From Solibacillus merdavium (GTDB lineage: Bacteria; Bacillota; Bacilli; Bacillales_A; Planococcaceae), in contig NZ_JACSPW010000005.1 in the NCBI RefSeq assembly GCF_014836935.1, positions 1 to 64,000 on the forward strand: 64,000 bases of DNA, written 5' to 3'. The notes under the pieces were generated by a model, which was not told the DNA's origin, did no database searches, and saw only the letters and a list, made by a program, of their open reading frames with translations. Made by a program: the position numbers and the translations under genes. Shown here one piece after another: positions 36,985-45,502 of this stretch; the stretch's first letter is position 1, and each line of letters opens with the position of its first letter.

Positions 36985-37012
36985 GTTATGTCCTAGCCTT
37001 TTTAAGGTTAAG

Positions 37013-37534
37013 TTATTCTTTATCCCAGTAGTTATTTAAAAACTCATCTCGACCTGATTTTGCACGGTCTTCTTTATAAAGAGCTTCTTCTTTTTTATAA
37101 TAATCTTGGTGATGCTCTTCTGCTGGCCAGAATGCAGAAGCTTGTCTAATTTCAGTCACGATTGGCTTTTTAAATCGGCCACTTTCAGCTAATTTTTGCT
37201 TTGACTGTAATGCTGCTTCGTGCTGAACGCTATTATGTGTAAAAATTACGGATTTGTATGACTCGCCGCGATCATGGAACTGGCCTCCCGCGTCAGTAGG
37301 GTCTATTTGCATCCAATAGATTTCCAACAGTTTTTCATAGCTGAATACTTCCGGGTTAAATATGATTTGAACTGCTTCAACATGACCGGAATTACCCTGC
37401 TTTACATCTTCATATGTTGGATTTTCTACATGACCACCCATATAGCCACTTGTCACTTTTTCAATGCCATCCCATTGATCGAATGGTTTGACCATACACC
37501 AAAAACATCCACCTGCAAATGTTGCCTTTTCCAT
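37013..37534 (-). CDS. msrA: peptide methionine-S-sulfoxide reductase MsrA
   Basis: This 173-residue enzyme repairs oxidised methionine (S epimer). The catalytic motif GGCFWC is at the N-terminus (active-site Cys10), followed by [16 protein letters not shown] and the HxEAVxI/F block. It lacks a fused MsrB domain. The gene is divergent from the LCP gene 230 bases away, the same neighbourhood seen for msrA/msrR in staphylococci. ATG follows AAGGAGTG on the - strand. Confidence 0.95.
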   Translation of the reverse strand: MEKATFAGGCFWCMVKPFDQWDGIEKVTSGYMGGHVENPTYEDVKQGNSGHVEAVQIIFNPEVFSYEKLLEIYWMQIDPTDAGGQFHDRGESYKSVIFTHNSVQHEAALQSKQKLAESGRFKKPIVTEIRQASAFWPAEEHHQDYYKKEEALYKEDRAKSGRDEFLNNYWDKE

Positions 37535-37765
37535 TATGTAACACTCCTTGTGCTGCCGAATTTATATACATCGGAGCTGAATATAGAACAAATTTCATAA
37601 GTAGTTAATTGTTGTATTCTATCATGTATATGTATGTCAATCAATGATTACAATTGATATTAAACAGAAAGCTGTGTGCTTTAAATGGTATAATCATGAT
37701 AATTTGAAACTAAATATAATTATAAATCGTCTAAACTTCACGTAATTAGAAAGGAAGTAGTATCA

Positions 37766-38704
37766 ATGGAAGAACAGACGCGTCAAACCCGTTATAAAAA
37801 GAAAAAAATCCGAAAAGGCAGGGTAATTTTTTTAATCCTCTTTTTAGTCATTATTGGCTCAATTGGTTATAGTTATGTTCAGTTTCAAAATGGCCGTGAT
37901 TTAGCAAGTGACAACAAAATTCCAGTCGAGGGCTTTGAACCGGATGATAACCACCCGACTGTTGAAAATTACCTAGTTTTAGGGGTTGATACACGGGGGG
38001 AGGAAAAATCACGTACCGATACGATGATGTTGCTATCCTGGAACCGTGATACCAATGATATGAAGCTCGTTTCCTTCATGAGAGATATTTATGCAGAAAT
38101 TCCAGGCTATCAATCATATAAACTTAATACCGCCTATTACTTAGATGGTGTTTCATTACTACAAAAAACACTAAACAATATGTTCGATATTCCTATTCAT
38201 CACTATGCGATGATTGATTTTAGAAGCTTCGAAACATTAATTGATATTTTAGCGCCAAATGGAATCGAGATGGACGTTGAAAAGGACATGGGCGGATTAA
38301 TATATGTGGAACTGAAGAAAGGTGTCCACAATTTGAACGGAAAAGAATTACTTGGGTATGCTCGTTTCCGTGCAGATGCCGAAGGGGATTTTGGACGAGT
38401 TGCACGACAACAAAAAGTAATTGAAGCCCTAAAAGATGAATTATTATCACCAAGAAATGTAGCCAATATGCCCAAATTTGTTGGTGCAATGCAAGGCTAT
38501 ATTACAACTGATTTAACAAGTAAGGATCAATTAGCTACCGTTTTAAAAGCCGTTGCAGGCGGCAAGGTAAATATTGAAAAATTAACGATTCCTGCTGAAG
38601 GAACATACAAATTTGCTAAGTACCGTCACGCGGGTGAAGTAATTGAAATCGATAAGGAAAAAAATAAACAAATATTGCATGATTTTTTAAATTTAAGCGA
38701 GTAA
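37766..38704 (+). CDS. LytR-CpsA-Psr (LCP) family wall-polymer ligase (MsrR/TagU-like)
   Basis: This 312-residue protein has a basic cytoplasmic N-terminus, one membrane helix (about 21-40) and an extracellular LCP domain (about 75-230). Conserved LCP residues are visible in SRTDTMMLLS, FMRDIYAEIPGY, KLNTAYYLDG and YARFRADAEGDFGRVARQQ. LCP enzymes attach teichoic acid or capsule to peptidoglycan from undecaprenyl-linked precursors. Divergent with msrA, as MsrR is in Staphylococcus. ATG after AAAGGAAGT. Confidence 0.9.
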   Translation: MEEQTRQTRYKKKKIRKGRVIFLILFLVIIGSIGYSYVQFQNGRDLASDNKIPVEGFEPDDNHPTVENYLVLGVDTRGEEKSRTDTMMLLSWNRDTNDMKLVSFMRDIYAEIPGYQSYKLNTAYYLDGVSLLQKTLNNMFDIPIHHYAMIDFRSFETLIDILAPNGIEMDVEKDMGGLIYVELKKGVHNLNGKELLGYARFRADAEGDFGRVARQQKVIEALKDELLSPRNVANMPKFVGAMQGYITTDLTSKDQLATVLKAVAGGKVNIEKLTIPAEGTYKFAKYRHAGEVIEIDKEKNKQILHDFLNLSE

Positions 38705-38778
38705 GCATTAGATGTAATTTTCTAATTCATGCTAAAATGAACATATAGTAAATTTTGTCGATATATTGGGGTGGTCTT

Positions 38779-40008
38779 TTGGAGAAAAAAGTAGAAGAAA
38801 AAAGTAACAATCAAGTACCGCAAGAAAAATCTAATTTTTTCTCATCGATCTTTATTCGTTTTCTAGGCGGAAAAAATTTATTGTTCTTATTAGTGGTCAT
38901 CTTATTAATCGGTTGTACAGTATTCATCTACGATAAAATTGCGTTTGTTTTTGAACCATTGCATGTACTATTCGAAGTGATCATTTTACCGGGTGTGTTA
39001 GGGGTAATTTTATTTTACCTATTACGTCCTCCGTTAAAGCTGTTAGTGAGATGGAAAGTACCACGCGGGTTGGCAATTTTGATTTTGTACATTGTAGCAA
39101 TTGCATTAATCACTTTGCTTGTTGTTCTTGTATTCCCGTTTTTGCGAGACCAGTTTACAAACTTAGTACAGGAATTTCCTGTAGTGCTTATGTCTCTTGC
39201 CAATGATTTATTAGTCTTTTTAAATAACTCTCAATTCAATGAGTATTTTGAGAAAATCAATTTTGATTACAATAAATTATTGACTGATTTTACCGGCAGC
39301 TTTATTGAAACAGTGAAAGATACATTGACAAGTGTTGCGTCAGGCGTAGCGTCAGGAATTACGGGACTTGTATCTACAATAACAGGAATCGTTTTATCAC
39401 TCGTCATCGTTCCTTTTATTACGTTTTATCTATTATATGAAGGTGAAAAGATGCCTCGTTTTATTTTACGTCTTTTTCCACCTCGTATGCGCCTACGTAT
39501 GGGGGAAGTCCTGCATGACATGGACAAACAAATCAGCTCTTATATTCAAGGTCAAATTTTAGTGTCATTTTGTATTGGCGTCATGATGACAATCGGGTTT
39601 TTAATCATTGGCATGCCTTATGCATTACTATTAGGTTTCATAGCCATGATAACAAGTGTAGTCCCATACTTAGGTCCAGCAATTGCCGCAACACCAGCAG
39701 CGATTATTGCCATTGTAAATTCACCATGGTTGTTATTGAAGTTAATTATCGTATGGACAATTGTACAATTAATCGAAGGGAAGTTTATATCTCCTCAAAT
39801 TATGGGTAAATCATTAAGTATTCATCCGATTACGATTATTTTTGTATTATTAACATCCGGTTCTCTATTTGGTGTAGCTGGTGTCGTGTTAGGTCTTCCT
39901 GGCTATGCTCTAATTAAAGTTCTTATTACACATACGTATCGAATATTTAAAGAGCGCTATAATCGCTTTCAAACAGACGAAACGAATTTGTATGAAGATT
40001 TAAAATAA
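38779..40008 (+). CDS. AI-2E (PerM) family membrane protein
   Basis: This integral membrane protein of 409 residues has about eight helices and the family's extended central loop (about 150-215). The C-terminal QILVSFCIGVMMTIGF and SVVPYLGPAIAATPAAIIA / EGKFISPQIMGKSLSIHP blocks are classic. Some relatives export autoinducer-2 or act as Na+/H+ antiporters. The substrate here is unknown. The start is probably TTG at 38779 after GGGGTGG. TTG 38755 would add eight residues. A hairpin follows it. Confidence 0.88.
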   Translation: MEKKVEEKSNNQVPQEKSNFFSSIFIRFLGGKNLLFLLVVILLIGCTVFIYDKIAFVFEPLHVLFEVIILPGVLGVILFYLLRPPLKLLVRWKVPRGLAILILYIVAIALITLLVVLVFPFLRDQFTNLVQEFPVVLMSLANDLLVFLNNSQFNEYFEKINFDYNKLLTDFTGSFIETVKDTLTSVASGVASGITGLVSTITGIVLSLVIVPFITFYLLYEGEKMPRFILRLFPPRMRLRMGEVLHDMDKQISSYIQGQILVSFCIGVMMTIGFLIIGMPYALLLGFIAMITSVVPYLGPAIAATPAAIIAIVNSPWLLLKLIIVWTIVQLIEGKFISPQIMGKSLSIHPITIIFVLLTSGSLFGVAGVVLGLPGYALIKVLITHTYRIFKERYNRFQTDETNLYEDLK

Positions 40009-40017
40009 AGAACATGG

Positions 40018-40050
40018 GGGTGTCCTGAAATATTCAGGGCACTTCCTTTT
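40018..40050 (+). terminator. intrinsic terminator
   Basis: GGTGTCCTGAA (40019-40029) pairs with TTCAGGGCAC (40033-40042), followed by TTCCTTTT. Confidence 0.72.
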
Positions 40051-40091
40051 AAAATCATTCGGTTGATTTCTTATTTTATGGGGGAATTCAC

Positions 40092-40481
40092 ATGTTAAGT
40101 AAATGGTTAACAACAGTAGAAGAAAACGGCGTGAGAGTAGAAACAGTTATTGAAAAAACAGACCTTGTTGAAGGTGATGTGCTTAATGGTTCTGTTTACA
40201 TTACGCCACTTACAGATGATGAAGATGATAAAATTGACTACATTTCATTAAAAGTTCTTTGCGAACAGGCAAACGGAGAAATATCCGTTATTGGTAAACA
40301 TTCCTTTGAAGTGGTCGGCACTATTCGATCAAAAGATGCGGAAATTATGCCTTTTGAAATTATGCCAGATGAGCGTTGGGTATGTGGAGTAGATGAACGA
40401 CTTATTTTCCAGACGACTGTAATATTTTTAGATGGAACAGAAGTCGAAGAAGTTGGTTATATTTCTTATGATACTGAGTAA
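40092..40481 (+). CDS. Spo0M-like arrestin-fold protein, short
   Basis: This acidic protein is 129 residues long. Its beta-rich pattern (VRVETVIEKTDLVEGDVLNGSV and YISLKVLCEQ) resembles the N-terminal arrestin domain of sporulation-control protein Spo0M. It is about half the usual Spo0M length, so the second arrestin domain is absent. The open frame shows no disruption, and the end abuts a repeat element, which might have truncated it. ATG after GGGGGAA. Function inferred weakly from fold resemblance. Confidence 0.6.
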   Translation: MLSKWLTTVEENGVRVETVIEKTDLVEGDVLNGSVYITPLTDDEDDKIDYISLKVLCEQANGEISVIGKHSFEVVGTIRSKDAEIMPFEIMPDERWVCGVDERLIFQTTVIFLDGTEVEEVGYISYDTE

Positions 40482-40490
40482 GCATATAGA

Positions 40491-40826
40491 GGCCGGGACA
40501 AAACCCACCTCAAAATAAACAGCCGTTCAAATTTTACGATAAGTAAAGTTTGAACGGCTTTATTTTTGTATCTACTTCGTAGCCGTTGTTCTCCGTTACG
40601 GCGGACGCTTTCCTGGGGGCACGAGGCCAACACGATGTTGGTCACAAAAGCGTTGCCACAGGACGTGGCGTTTTTAGCTTTTGTTCCTTTCGCTCTCCCT
40701 CGTGCTCCTGCGATTACTCGTCGCAAAGTAAACTTTGCTTGTTCCCCTGGGAGTCGCCGCCTTCACTCCGAACAACTATTTTTCCCTCTATATCAAGTAA
40801 ATCCCTACATAATTTTTGTCCCAGCT
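40491..40826. repeat. structured repeat element, MITE-like, with inverted termini
   Basis: This is a noncoding element in the convergent gap after the Spo0M-like gene. Its ends are imperfect inverted repeats: GCCGGGACAAAA (40492-40503) and TTTTGTCCCAGC (40814-40825, one mismatch). Inside are a 17-bp hairpin (40521-40559), longer arms pairing around 40585-40605 with 40757-40777, GGGGCACGAGG (40615-40625) with CCTCGTGCTCC (40698-40708), ACAAAAGC/GCTTTTGT with inner GCCAC/GTGGC (40644-40684), and GCAAAGT/ACTTTGC. It is visibly richer in G+C than its flanks. Transcripts from either side could fold into it. Confidence 0.75.
40521..40559. terminator. hairpin within the repeat element, copy of the msrA terminator stem
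   Basis: Arms AGCCGTTCAAATTTTAC (40521-40537) and 40543-40559 pair across a five-base loop. TTTATTTTTG follows on the + strand, so it could end the Spo0M-like transcript. The stem differs from the hairpin at 36946-36984 by a single base. The loops differ. Confidence 0.75.
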
Positions 40827-40833
40827 TAATTCT

Positions 40834-41997
40834 TTAGACACGAATTGTTTTTAACTTTTCCACGGCTTTCTCAAGTAATTCGACTGGTTGTACTAATGCT
40901 AAACGCATGTATCCTTCACCTGCTGAACCAAAGACCGTGCCAGGTACCATAACAACGCCAATTTGTTCAATTGCTTTAAAGGCAAAGTCAATGCAATTTA
41001 TATCGTAAGGGTATTTTGCCCAAACGAACATTCCTCCATCACTAGGTGCAACTTCCCAGCCTAATGATGTCAAACCTTCCATCAATGTTTTATGACGCTT
41101 CGAAAAAGTCTTTCTTAATTCGTCTGTAATTTCCTCAGAGTTGTCTAACGCTAATGCTGCAACTTGTTGAATCGGTTCAAAAATACCGAAATCTAAATTG
41201 GATTTTAACTGCTTCATTATTTCAACTAATTGTGCATTACCTACAATGTAGGCAATTCGGGTACCAGCTAGGCTAAAGCTTTTTGATAAGGAATTGATTT
41301 CCAATCCAACTTCTTTTGCTCCTGGTGTTGCAAGGAAGCTAATCGGTGCATTGCCTTTGAAGTAAAACTCTGAATAGGCTGCATCATGTAATACAATGAT
41401 ATTGTATTGCTTCGCGAATTCAACAACTTCTTTAAAATATTCCAGAGATGGCATTGCAGGTACTGGATTACCTGGTAAATTCAATATTAGTAATTTTGCC
41501 TTTTGTAGAACTTCTTCAGGAACAGCTTTTAAATCGGGTAAATAATCGTTCTCTTTTGTTAAAGGCATATAGTAGGGTGTTGCACCCGCTAAATGTATCC
41601 CGGCATCATAGGCAACATAAGCTGGATTTGTTGTTAATACGACGTCTCCTGGATCACAAAAAGCAACAGGCAGATGTACCAAGCCTTCTTGAGAACCGAT
41701 TGTTTGTACTACTTCAGTTTCTGCATTTAATTCAACACCGTTTACTCGTTTATAGTAGTTACATACTGCTTCATTAAATGTTTGAATACCCGTTAATGTA
41801 TAGCCATATGAAGAAGAAAGTGCCGTAAGCTCCGACATTTTTTTGCGTAAATTTTCAGCTGGAGGGATATCTGGACTGCCTAAGCTTAAATCAATCAATT
41901 CCATCCCATTTTGCTGTTGGCTTTTTGCATGTTTTTTTAAATCCCCAAATATTGCTGGGGCAAATAAAGACATTTTTTTTGACGGTTGGATATTCAA
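40834..41997 (-). CDS. PLP-dependent class I/II aminotransferase
   Basis: This 387-residue fold-type I enzyme has its cofactor lysine in SLSKSFSLAGTRIAY and the domain anchors LSLGSPDIPP, LNLPGNPVPAM and HDAAYSEF. It would exchange amino groups between an amino acid and a keto acid. The ordering resembles aspartate/LL-DAP-type aminotransferases, but the substrate cannot be set. I chose TTG at 41997, seven bases after AAGGAG. The frame upstream of it has no ribosome binding site. Convergent with the repeat element. Confidence 0.87.
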   Translation of the reverse strand: MNIQPSKKMSLFAPAIFGDLKKHAKSQQQNGMELIDLSLGSPDIPPAENLRKKMSELTALSSSYGYTLTGIQTFNEAVCNYYKRVNGVELNAETEVVQTIGSQEGLVHLPVAFCDPGDVVLTTNPAYVAYDAGIHLAGATPYYMPLTKENDYLPDLKAVPEEVLQKAKLLILNLPGNPVPAMPSLEYFKEVVEFAKQYNIIVLHDAAYSEFYFKGNAPISFLATPGAKEVGLEINSLSKSFSLAGTRIAYIVGNAQLVEIMKQLKSNLDFGIFEPIQQVAALALDNSEEITDELRKTFSKRHKTLMEGLTSLGWEVAPSDGGMFVWAKYPYDINCIDFAFKAIEQIGVVMVPGTVFGSAGEGYMRLALVQPVELLEKAVEKLKTIRV

Positions 41998-42159
41998 TAT
42001 GTAACACTCCTTAAAACTTTCAAATGTAAGCACCATTTTATCATACTCATCACGTATAATGGGGAGGAAATCAGAAAATAGAGTTATCTTCATACACAAA
42101 AGCATTAAATTGAAATAGAGTAGCTATTTTTTACTGTATAGATAGAAGGGAAGAGACTG

Positions 42160-42960
42160 ATGATCATCTATTCTTTAAGTGGGCCGAGTGGAACTGGTAA
42201 AAGTACAAGTGCGCTACAATTTGCTCACGAACAAAATATTCAGGCAATTATTGATGATGGGTTATTTATTGTAAATGGTGAAAAGGTAGCCGGTACGTCA
42301 GCAAAATTTGAGAAAAATACATTAAAGGCAGTGCGTCGCGCAATTTTCGATGATGATGTACACAAAGAGGAGATTTTAAAGGCTATTCAATCCTATGAAG
42401 TGAAATCAATCTTAATTATAGGAACATCGGATAAAATGACTAAAAAAATAGCCGCGCGTTTAGAGATTGGCGAAATTAACCATTTTTATTATGTACAGGA
42501 TATTCGAACAGAAAAAGAAATCCGTATCGCTAAATATATTAGAGAAGTACAAGGAAAGCATGTTATGCCGGTACCTTACAAACAAGTAGAACAAAATTTC
42601 TTTAAACGTCTAGTTCAGCGTGGGAAAGAGATTTTCTCTTCTACTCAAGTGAAACTAGGGGAAACGACGATTGTACAACCTGACTTCCATCAAAATAGTG
42701 TGTATATAGCACGTTCAGTTTATCTAGATGTTTTGGAACATGTACTCGAGCAGCAGAATCAAATCACAAAATTTGAAGTGCCGAATTTACAAATTGAAGG
42801 AGTTCCGCAGATGAACATTAATATTTATTTAAGATTACCTGTCCACTATCATGTTCCCACTTATTTATACGAAGTTCAAAAAGATATTGCCGATGTATTT
42901 TCCCATCAATTCGGCATAGAACCGGAAAAAATTAATTTACAGTTAAGAGGAATTAAATAA
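42160..42960 (+). CDS. P-loop NTPase fused to an Asp23/Gls24-like domain
   Basis: This 266-residue soluble protein has Walker A GPSGTGKST at residues 8-16, then DDGLFIVNG and a kinase-like core to about residue 165. A separate C-terminal part (about 215-266) reads INIYLRLPVHYHVPTYLYEV and continues to INLQLRGIK. It matches the one-domain Asp23/Gls24 alkaline-shock fold in pattern. The pairing of a nucleotide-binding module with Asp23 is unusual to me. It may sense envelope or alkaline stress, but no function is established. ATG follows AAGGGAAGAG. Confidence 0.75.
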   Translation: MIIYSLSGPSGTGKSTSALQFAHEQNIQAIIDDGLFIVNGEKVAGTSAKFEKNTLKAVRRAIFDDDVHKEEILKAIQSYEVKSILIIGTSDKMTKKIAARLEIGEINHFYYVQDIRTEKEIRIAKYIREVQGKHVMPVPYKQVEQNFFKRLVQRGKEIFSSTQVKLGETTIVQPDFHQNSVYIARSVYLDVLEHVLEQQNQITKFEVPNLQIEGVPQMNINIYLRLPVHYHVPTYLYEVQKDIADVFSHQFGIEPEKINLQLRGIK

Positions 42961-42965
42961 CCGTT

Positions 42966-43001
42966 AAAAAGGGCTGACATTAATACGTCAGTTCTTTTTT
43001 T
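42966..43001 (+). terminator. intrinsic terminator
   Basis: CTGAC/GTCAG core stem (42974-42978 with 42987-42991) with flanking pairs and a T-run. Confidence 0.78.
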
Positions 43002-43032
43002 AAATTATTAACATATAAATCTTAAAAATTAA

Positions 43033-43061
43033 TTGTATTTTTAGAAAAATAAATATATTCT
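43033..43061 (+). promoter_or_regulatory. candidate promoter of the hydroxy-acid operon
   Basis: TTGTAT (43033-43038) and TATTCT (43056-43061) are 17 bases apart. The expected start near 43068 places both GntR-type palindromes just downstream, an arrangement suited to repression. Confidence 0.5.
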
Positions 43062-43076
43062 AAATATTAAGAAGTA

Positions 43077-43109
43077 TTGGTTGGACCAAATGATTGTTGG
43101 TATAACCAA
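43077..43109. promoter_or_regulatory. paired FadR/GntR-type operators
   Basis: Two 13-base palindromes, TTGGTTGGACCAA (43077-43089) and TTGGTATAACCAA (43097-43109), share the form TTGGT-N3-ACCAA. Their centres are 20 bp apart, about two helical turns, so two dimers could sit on one DNA face. The FadR-type regulator at 47255 belongs to the same operon and is the likely ligand-controlled repressor. Confidence 0.82.
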
Positions 43110-43130
43110 AAATCAAAAAGGGGATGCATT

Positions 43131-44495
43131 ATGAATTATATTGAACAATTACAGGATTTATTATCACATGAACAAGTGACAACAAATGATGTTTTACGTG
43201 AACAGCATGGGAGAGATGAATCTTACCATGAACCTCACTTACCAGATGTGGTCGTTTATCCAAAATCAGTAGAAGAAGTGAGTGCGGTTTTAGCCTTCGC
43301 AAATGCGCAGCTTATACCAGTTGTACCATTTGGTTTAGGTACAAGTCTTGAAGGACATGTCATTCCAACAAAAGGCGGGATCTCACTTGATTTGTCACTT
43401 ATGAATGCTGTGCTTGAAGTACGGTCAGAAGATTTTTTAGTAAAGGTCCAACCTGGTGTTACACGTAGTCAATTAAATAAGGAACTAAAAAAACACGGCA
43501 TGTTCTTTTCTGTTGATCCAGGGGCAGATGCAACACTGGGAGGTATGGCTGCTACGAATGCAAGCGGGACTACTTCTGTGCGCTATGGGATTATGCGCGA
43601 TCAAGTTCGTGATTTAGAAGTCGTTTTAGCGAATGGCGACATTATCCACACAGGCGGGCTAGCTGCCAAGTCATCATCTGGCTATCATCTAAACGGGCTT
43701 ATGATAGGTTCAGAAGGTACACTTGGTGTCATTACGGAGTTAACATTACGAGTTTACGGTATTCCGGAAAAAATAGTGGCAGGACGTGCAACATTTAATA
43801 CTGTCCAAGAAGCCGTCAATTCAGTTGTTGCATTAAAGCAGGCCGGGATTCCAATGGCACGCATTGAGCTTGTTGATAAAAATAGTATTGAACAGGTTAA
43901 TCATGCTTCGGGTACTAGTTTTATAGAAATGCCTACGTTATTTTTGGAATTTCACGGCAATGAATCTGGTTTACAGTCCGATGTTGTCTTTGCAACAGAA
44001 CTATTGAATGATAATGGCTGTACGGGTCTAGCTTTTGAACAAGATGAACGAGCTCGTAATCAGCTATGGGAATTGCGTCATAATCTGGCCTACACTTACA
44101 TCCATTCAGCACCAGGAAAACGCTTAATGTCTACCGATGTAGTAGTTCCGATCAATTCATTGCCGGAAGCGATCGAAAATTCCCGCAAAAAAATTGAGAG
44201 CATGAATATCAACGCCGGAATTGTCGGACATGTTGGTGATGGGAACTATCATATTTTACTCATGGTTGATATGAATGATCCACACGATATATTGCAGGCA
44301 AAAGAGCTTAATGAGCATGTTGTGGAATTCGCATTATCATTGGGTGGTACTTGTACAGGTGAACATGGTGTCGGTAGCGGCAAAGCAAAATACCAACGAC
44401 TTGAGCATGGGTTAGCATACGACTGGATGAAACAGATTAAACAAATATTTGATCCAAACAACATTATGAATCCAGGTAAAATATTCATTGATTAG
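43131..44495 (+). CDS. glcD: FAD-linked 2-hydroxy-acid dehydrogenase, GlcD-like
   Basis: This 454-residue enzyme has an N-terminal PCMH FAD-binding domain (about 35-215), with PFGLGTSLEGHVIPT and DPGADATLGGMAATNASGTT. The C-terminal FAD-linked oxidase domain (about 215-450) has GHVGDGNYH and GEHGVGSGK. It should oxidise a 2-hydroxy acid such as glycolate or D-lactate to the keto acid. I chose the ATG at 43131 after AAAAGGGG. The longer frame has no ribosome binding site and would overlap the operators. It is the first gene of an operon with a TRAP transporter, which probably brings in its substrate. Confidence 0.9.
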   Translation: MNYIEQLQDLLSHEQVTTNDVLREQHGRDESYHEPHLPDVVVYPKSVEEVSAVLAFANAQLIPVVPFGLGTSLEGHVIPTKGGISLDLSLMNAVLEVRSEDFLVKVQPGVTRSQLNKELKKHGMFFSVDPGADATLGGMAATNASGTTSVRYGIMRDQVRDLEVVLANGDIIHTGGLAAKSSSGYHLNGLMIGSEGTLGVITELTLRVYGIPEKIVAGRATFNTVQEAVNSVVALKQAGIPMARIELVDKNSIEQVNHASGTSFIEMPTLFLEFHGNESGLQSDVVFATELLNDNGCTGLAFEQDERARNQLWELRHNLAYTYIHSAPGKRLMSTDVVVPINSLPEAIENSRKKIESMNINAGIVGHVGDGNYHILLMVDMNDPHDILQAKELNEHVVEFALSLGGTCTGEHGVGSGKAKYQRLEHGLAYDWMKQIKQIFDPNNIMNPGKIFID

Positions 44496-44506
44496 GGGAA
44501 TTGGAG

Positions 44507-45487
44507 ATGAAAAAATTCGTTTGCATAGTGGGGCTTGTATTGAGTTTTGCACTTTTATCGGCTTGCACAAGTTCAAATGAAAGAGAGCAGTATGTTTTAT
44601 ACGCAGGACATTCACTTGCAGCAGATCATCCGTTCGAGTTGTCGATGCAAGAGTTAAAGCAACGGGTTGAAGAGCGTACAGACGGGAGAGTCATTATTGA
44701 AACATTTCCTTTAAGTCAGCTCGGAGCCGAACGTGAGCTGATTGAAGGAGCTATGCTCGGTTCAGTAGACATGGTTGTCTCAACATCAGGACCGATTATG
44801 AATTTCGTTTCAGATTTTGCTGTACTTGACTTGCCATTTTTATTTAACGACCGAGAAACAGCAGTAAACATTTTGGAAGGTGAGATTGGGGATGAGATGT
44901 TTGAGCAATTACGGGATATTGGGATTATCGGGTTATCTTGGGGAGAAAATGGTTTCCGCCATGTGACAAACAGTATCAAGCCAATCGAAACACCTGATGA
45001 TTTAAAAGGGTTATCCATGCGTGTGCAGGAAAACAAAGTATTTATCTCTGCATTTAAGGAGCTTGGTGTTACTCCTTCTCCTATGGCTTGGACTGAAGCG
45101 TTAACTGCGCTTCAGTCAGGTGTAGTAGACGGGCAGGAAAACCCAATCTTAGTTATAGATAGCTACAAATTATACGATGCCAATCAAAAACATATGACGC
45201 TAACAGGACATGCCTATTCTTCGGCAGTGTTTATGATGAGTGAACATGCATATAACCGTTTACCGGAAGATCTACGCCAAATTGTATTGGAAGAAGGTCA
45301 AAAAATCGGTGCATATGAACGACAACTCGTTATTGATATGGAACAAAAGGCACTCGCTAGACTTGAAGAACAAGGAATGGAAGTTGTAGATACTATTGAA
45401 GTGAATGCATTCCGCGAGAAAATTATGTCTGTCTATGATAGTGCAAAAAACCAAAAGCTATTACAGCGTATTTTAAATGAGCAGTAG
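44507..45487 (+). CDS. dctP: TRAP transporter substrate-binding protein DctP
   Basis: This 326-residue lipoprotein has its lipobox in LLSACTS (Cys near 20). The DctP fold covers about 28-320, including the family helix LDLPFLFNDRETAVNIL and the substrate-anchoring Arg in GLSMRVQEN, followed by ALQSGVVDGQENP. It binds an organic acid outside the cell and passes it to DctQM. The start is the ATG at 44507, six bases after AGGGGAA, eleven bases past the dehydrogenase stop. Ligand inferred to be a 2-hydroxy acid from operon context. Confidence 0.92.
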   Translation: MKKFVCIVGLVLSFALLSACTSSNEREQYVLYAGHSLAADHPFELSMQELKQRVEERTDGRVIIETFPLSQLGAERELIEGAMLGSVDMVVSTSGPIMNFVSDFAVLDLPFLFNDRETAVNILEGEIGDEMFEQLRDIGIIGLSWGENGFRHVTNSIKPIETPDDLKGLSMRVQENKVFISAFKELGVTPSPMAWTEALTALQSGVVDGQENPILVIDSYKLYDANQKHMTLTGHAYSSAVFMMSEHAYNRLPEDLRQIVLEEGQKIGAYERQLVIDMEQKALARLEEQGMEVVDTIEVNAFREKIMSVYDSAKNQKLLQRILNEQ

Positions 45488-45502
45488 GATAGGAGAAAGA
45501 CA

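Noticed and set aside
40566-40837. ORFs on both strands within the repeat element
   Set aside because: They overlap each other on both strands, lack ribosome binding sites and follow the element's inverted repeats.
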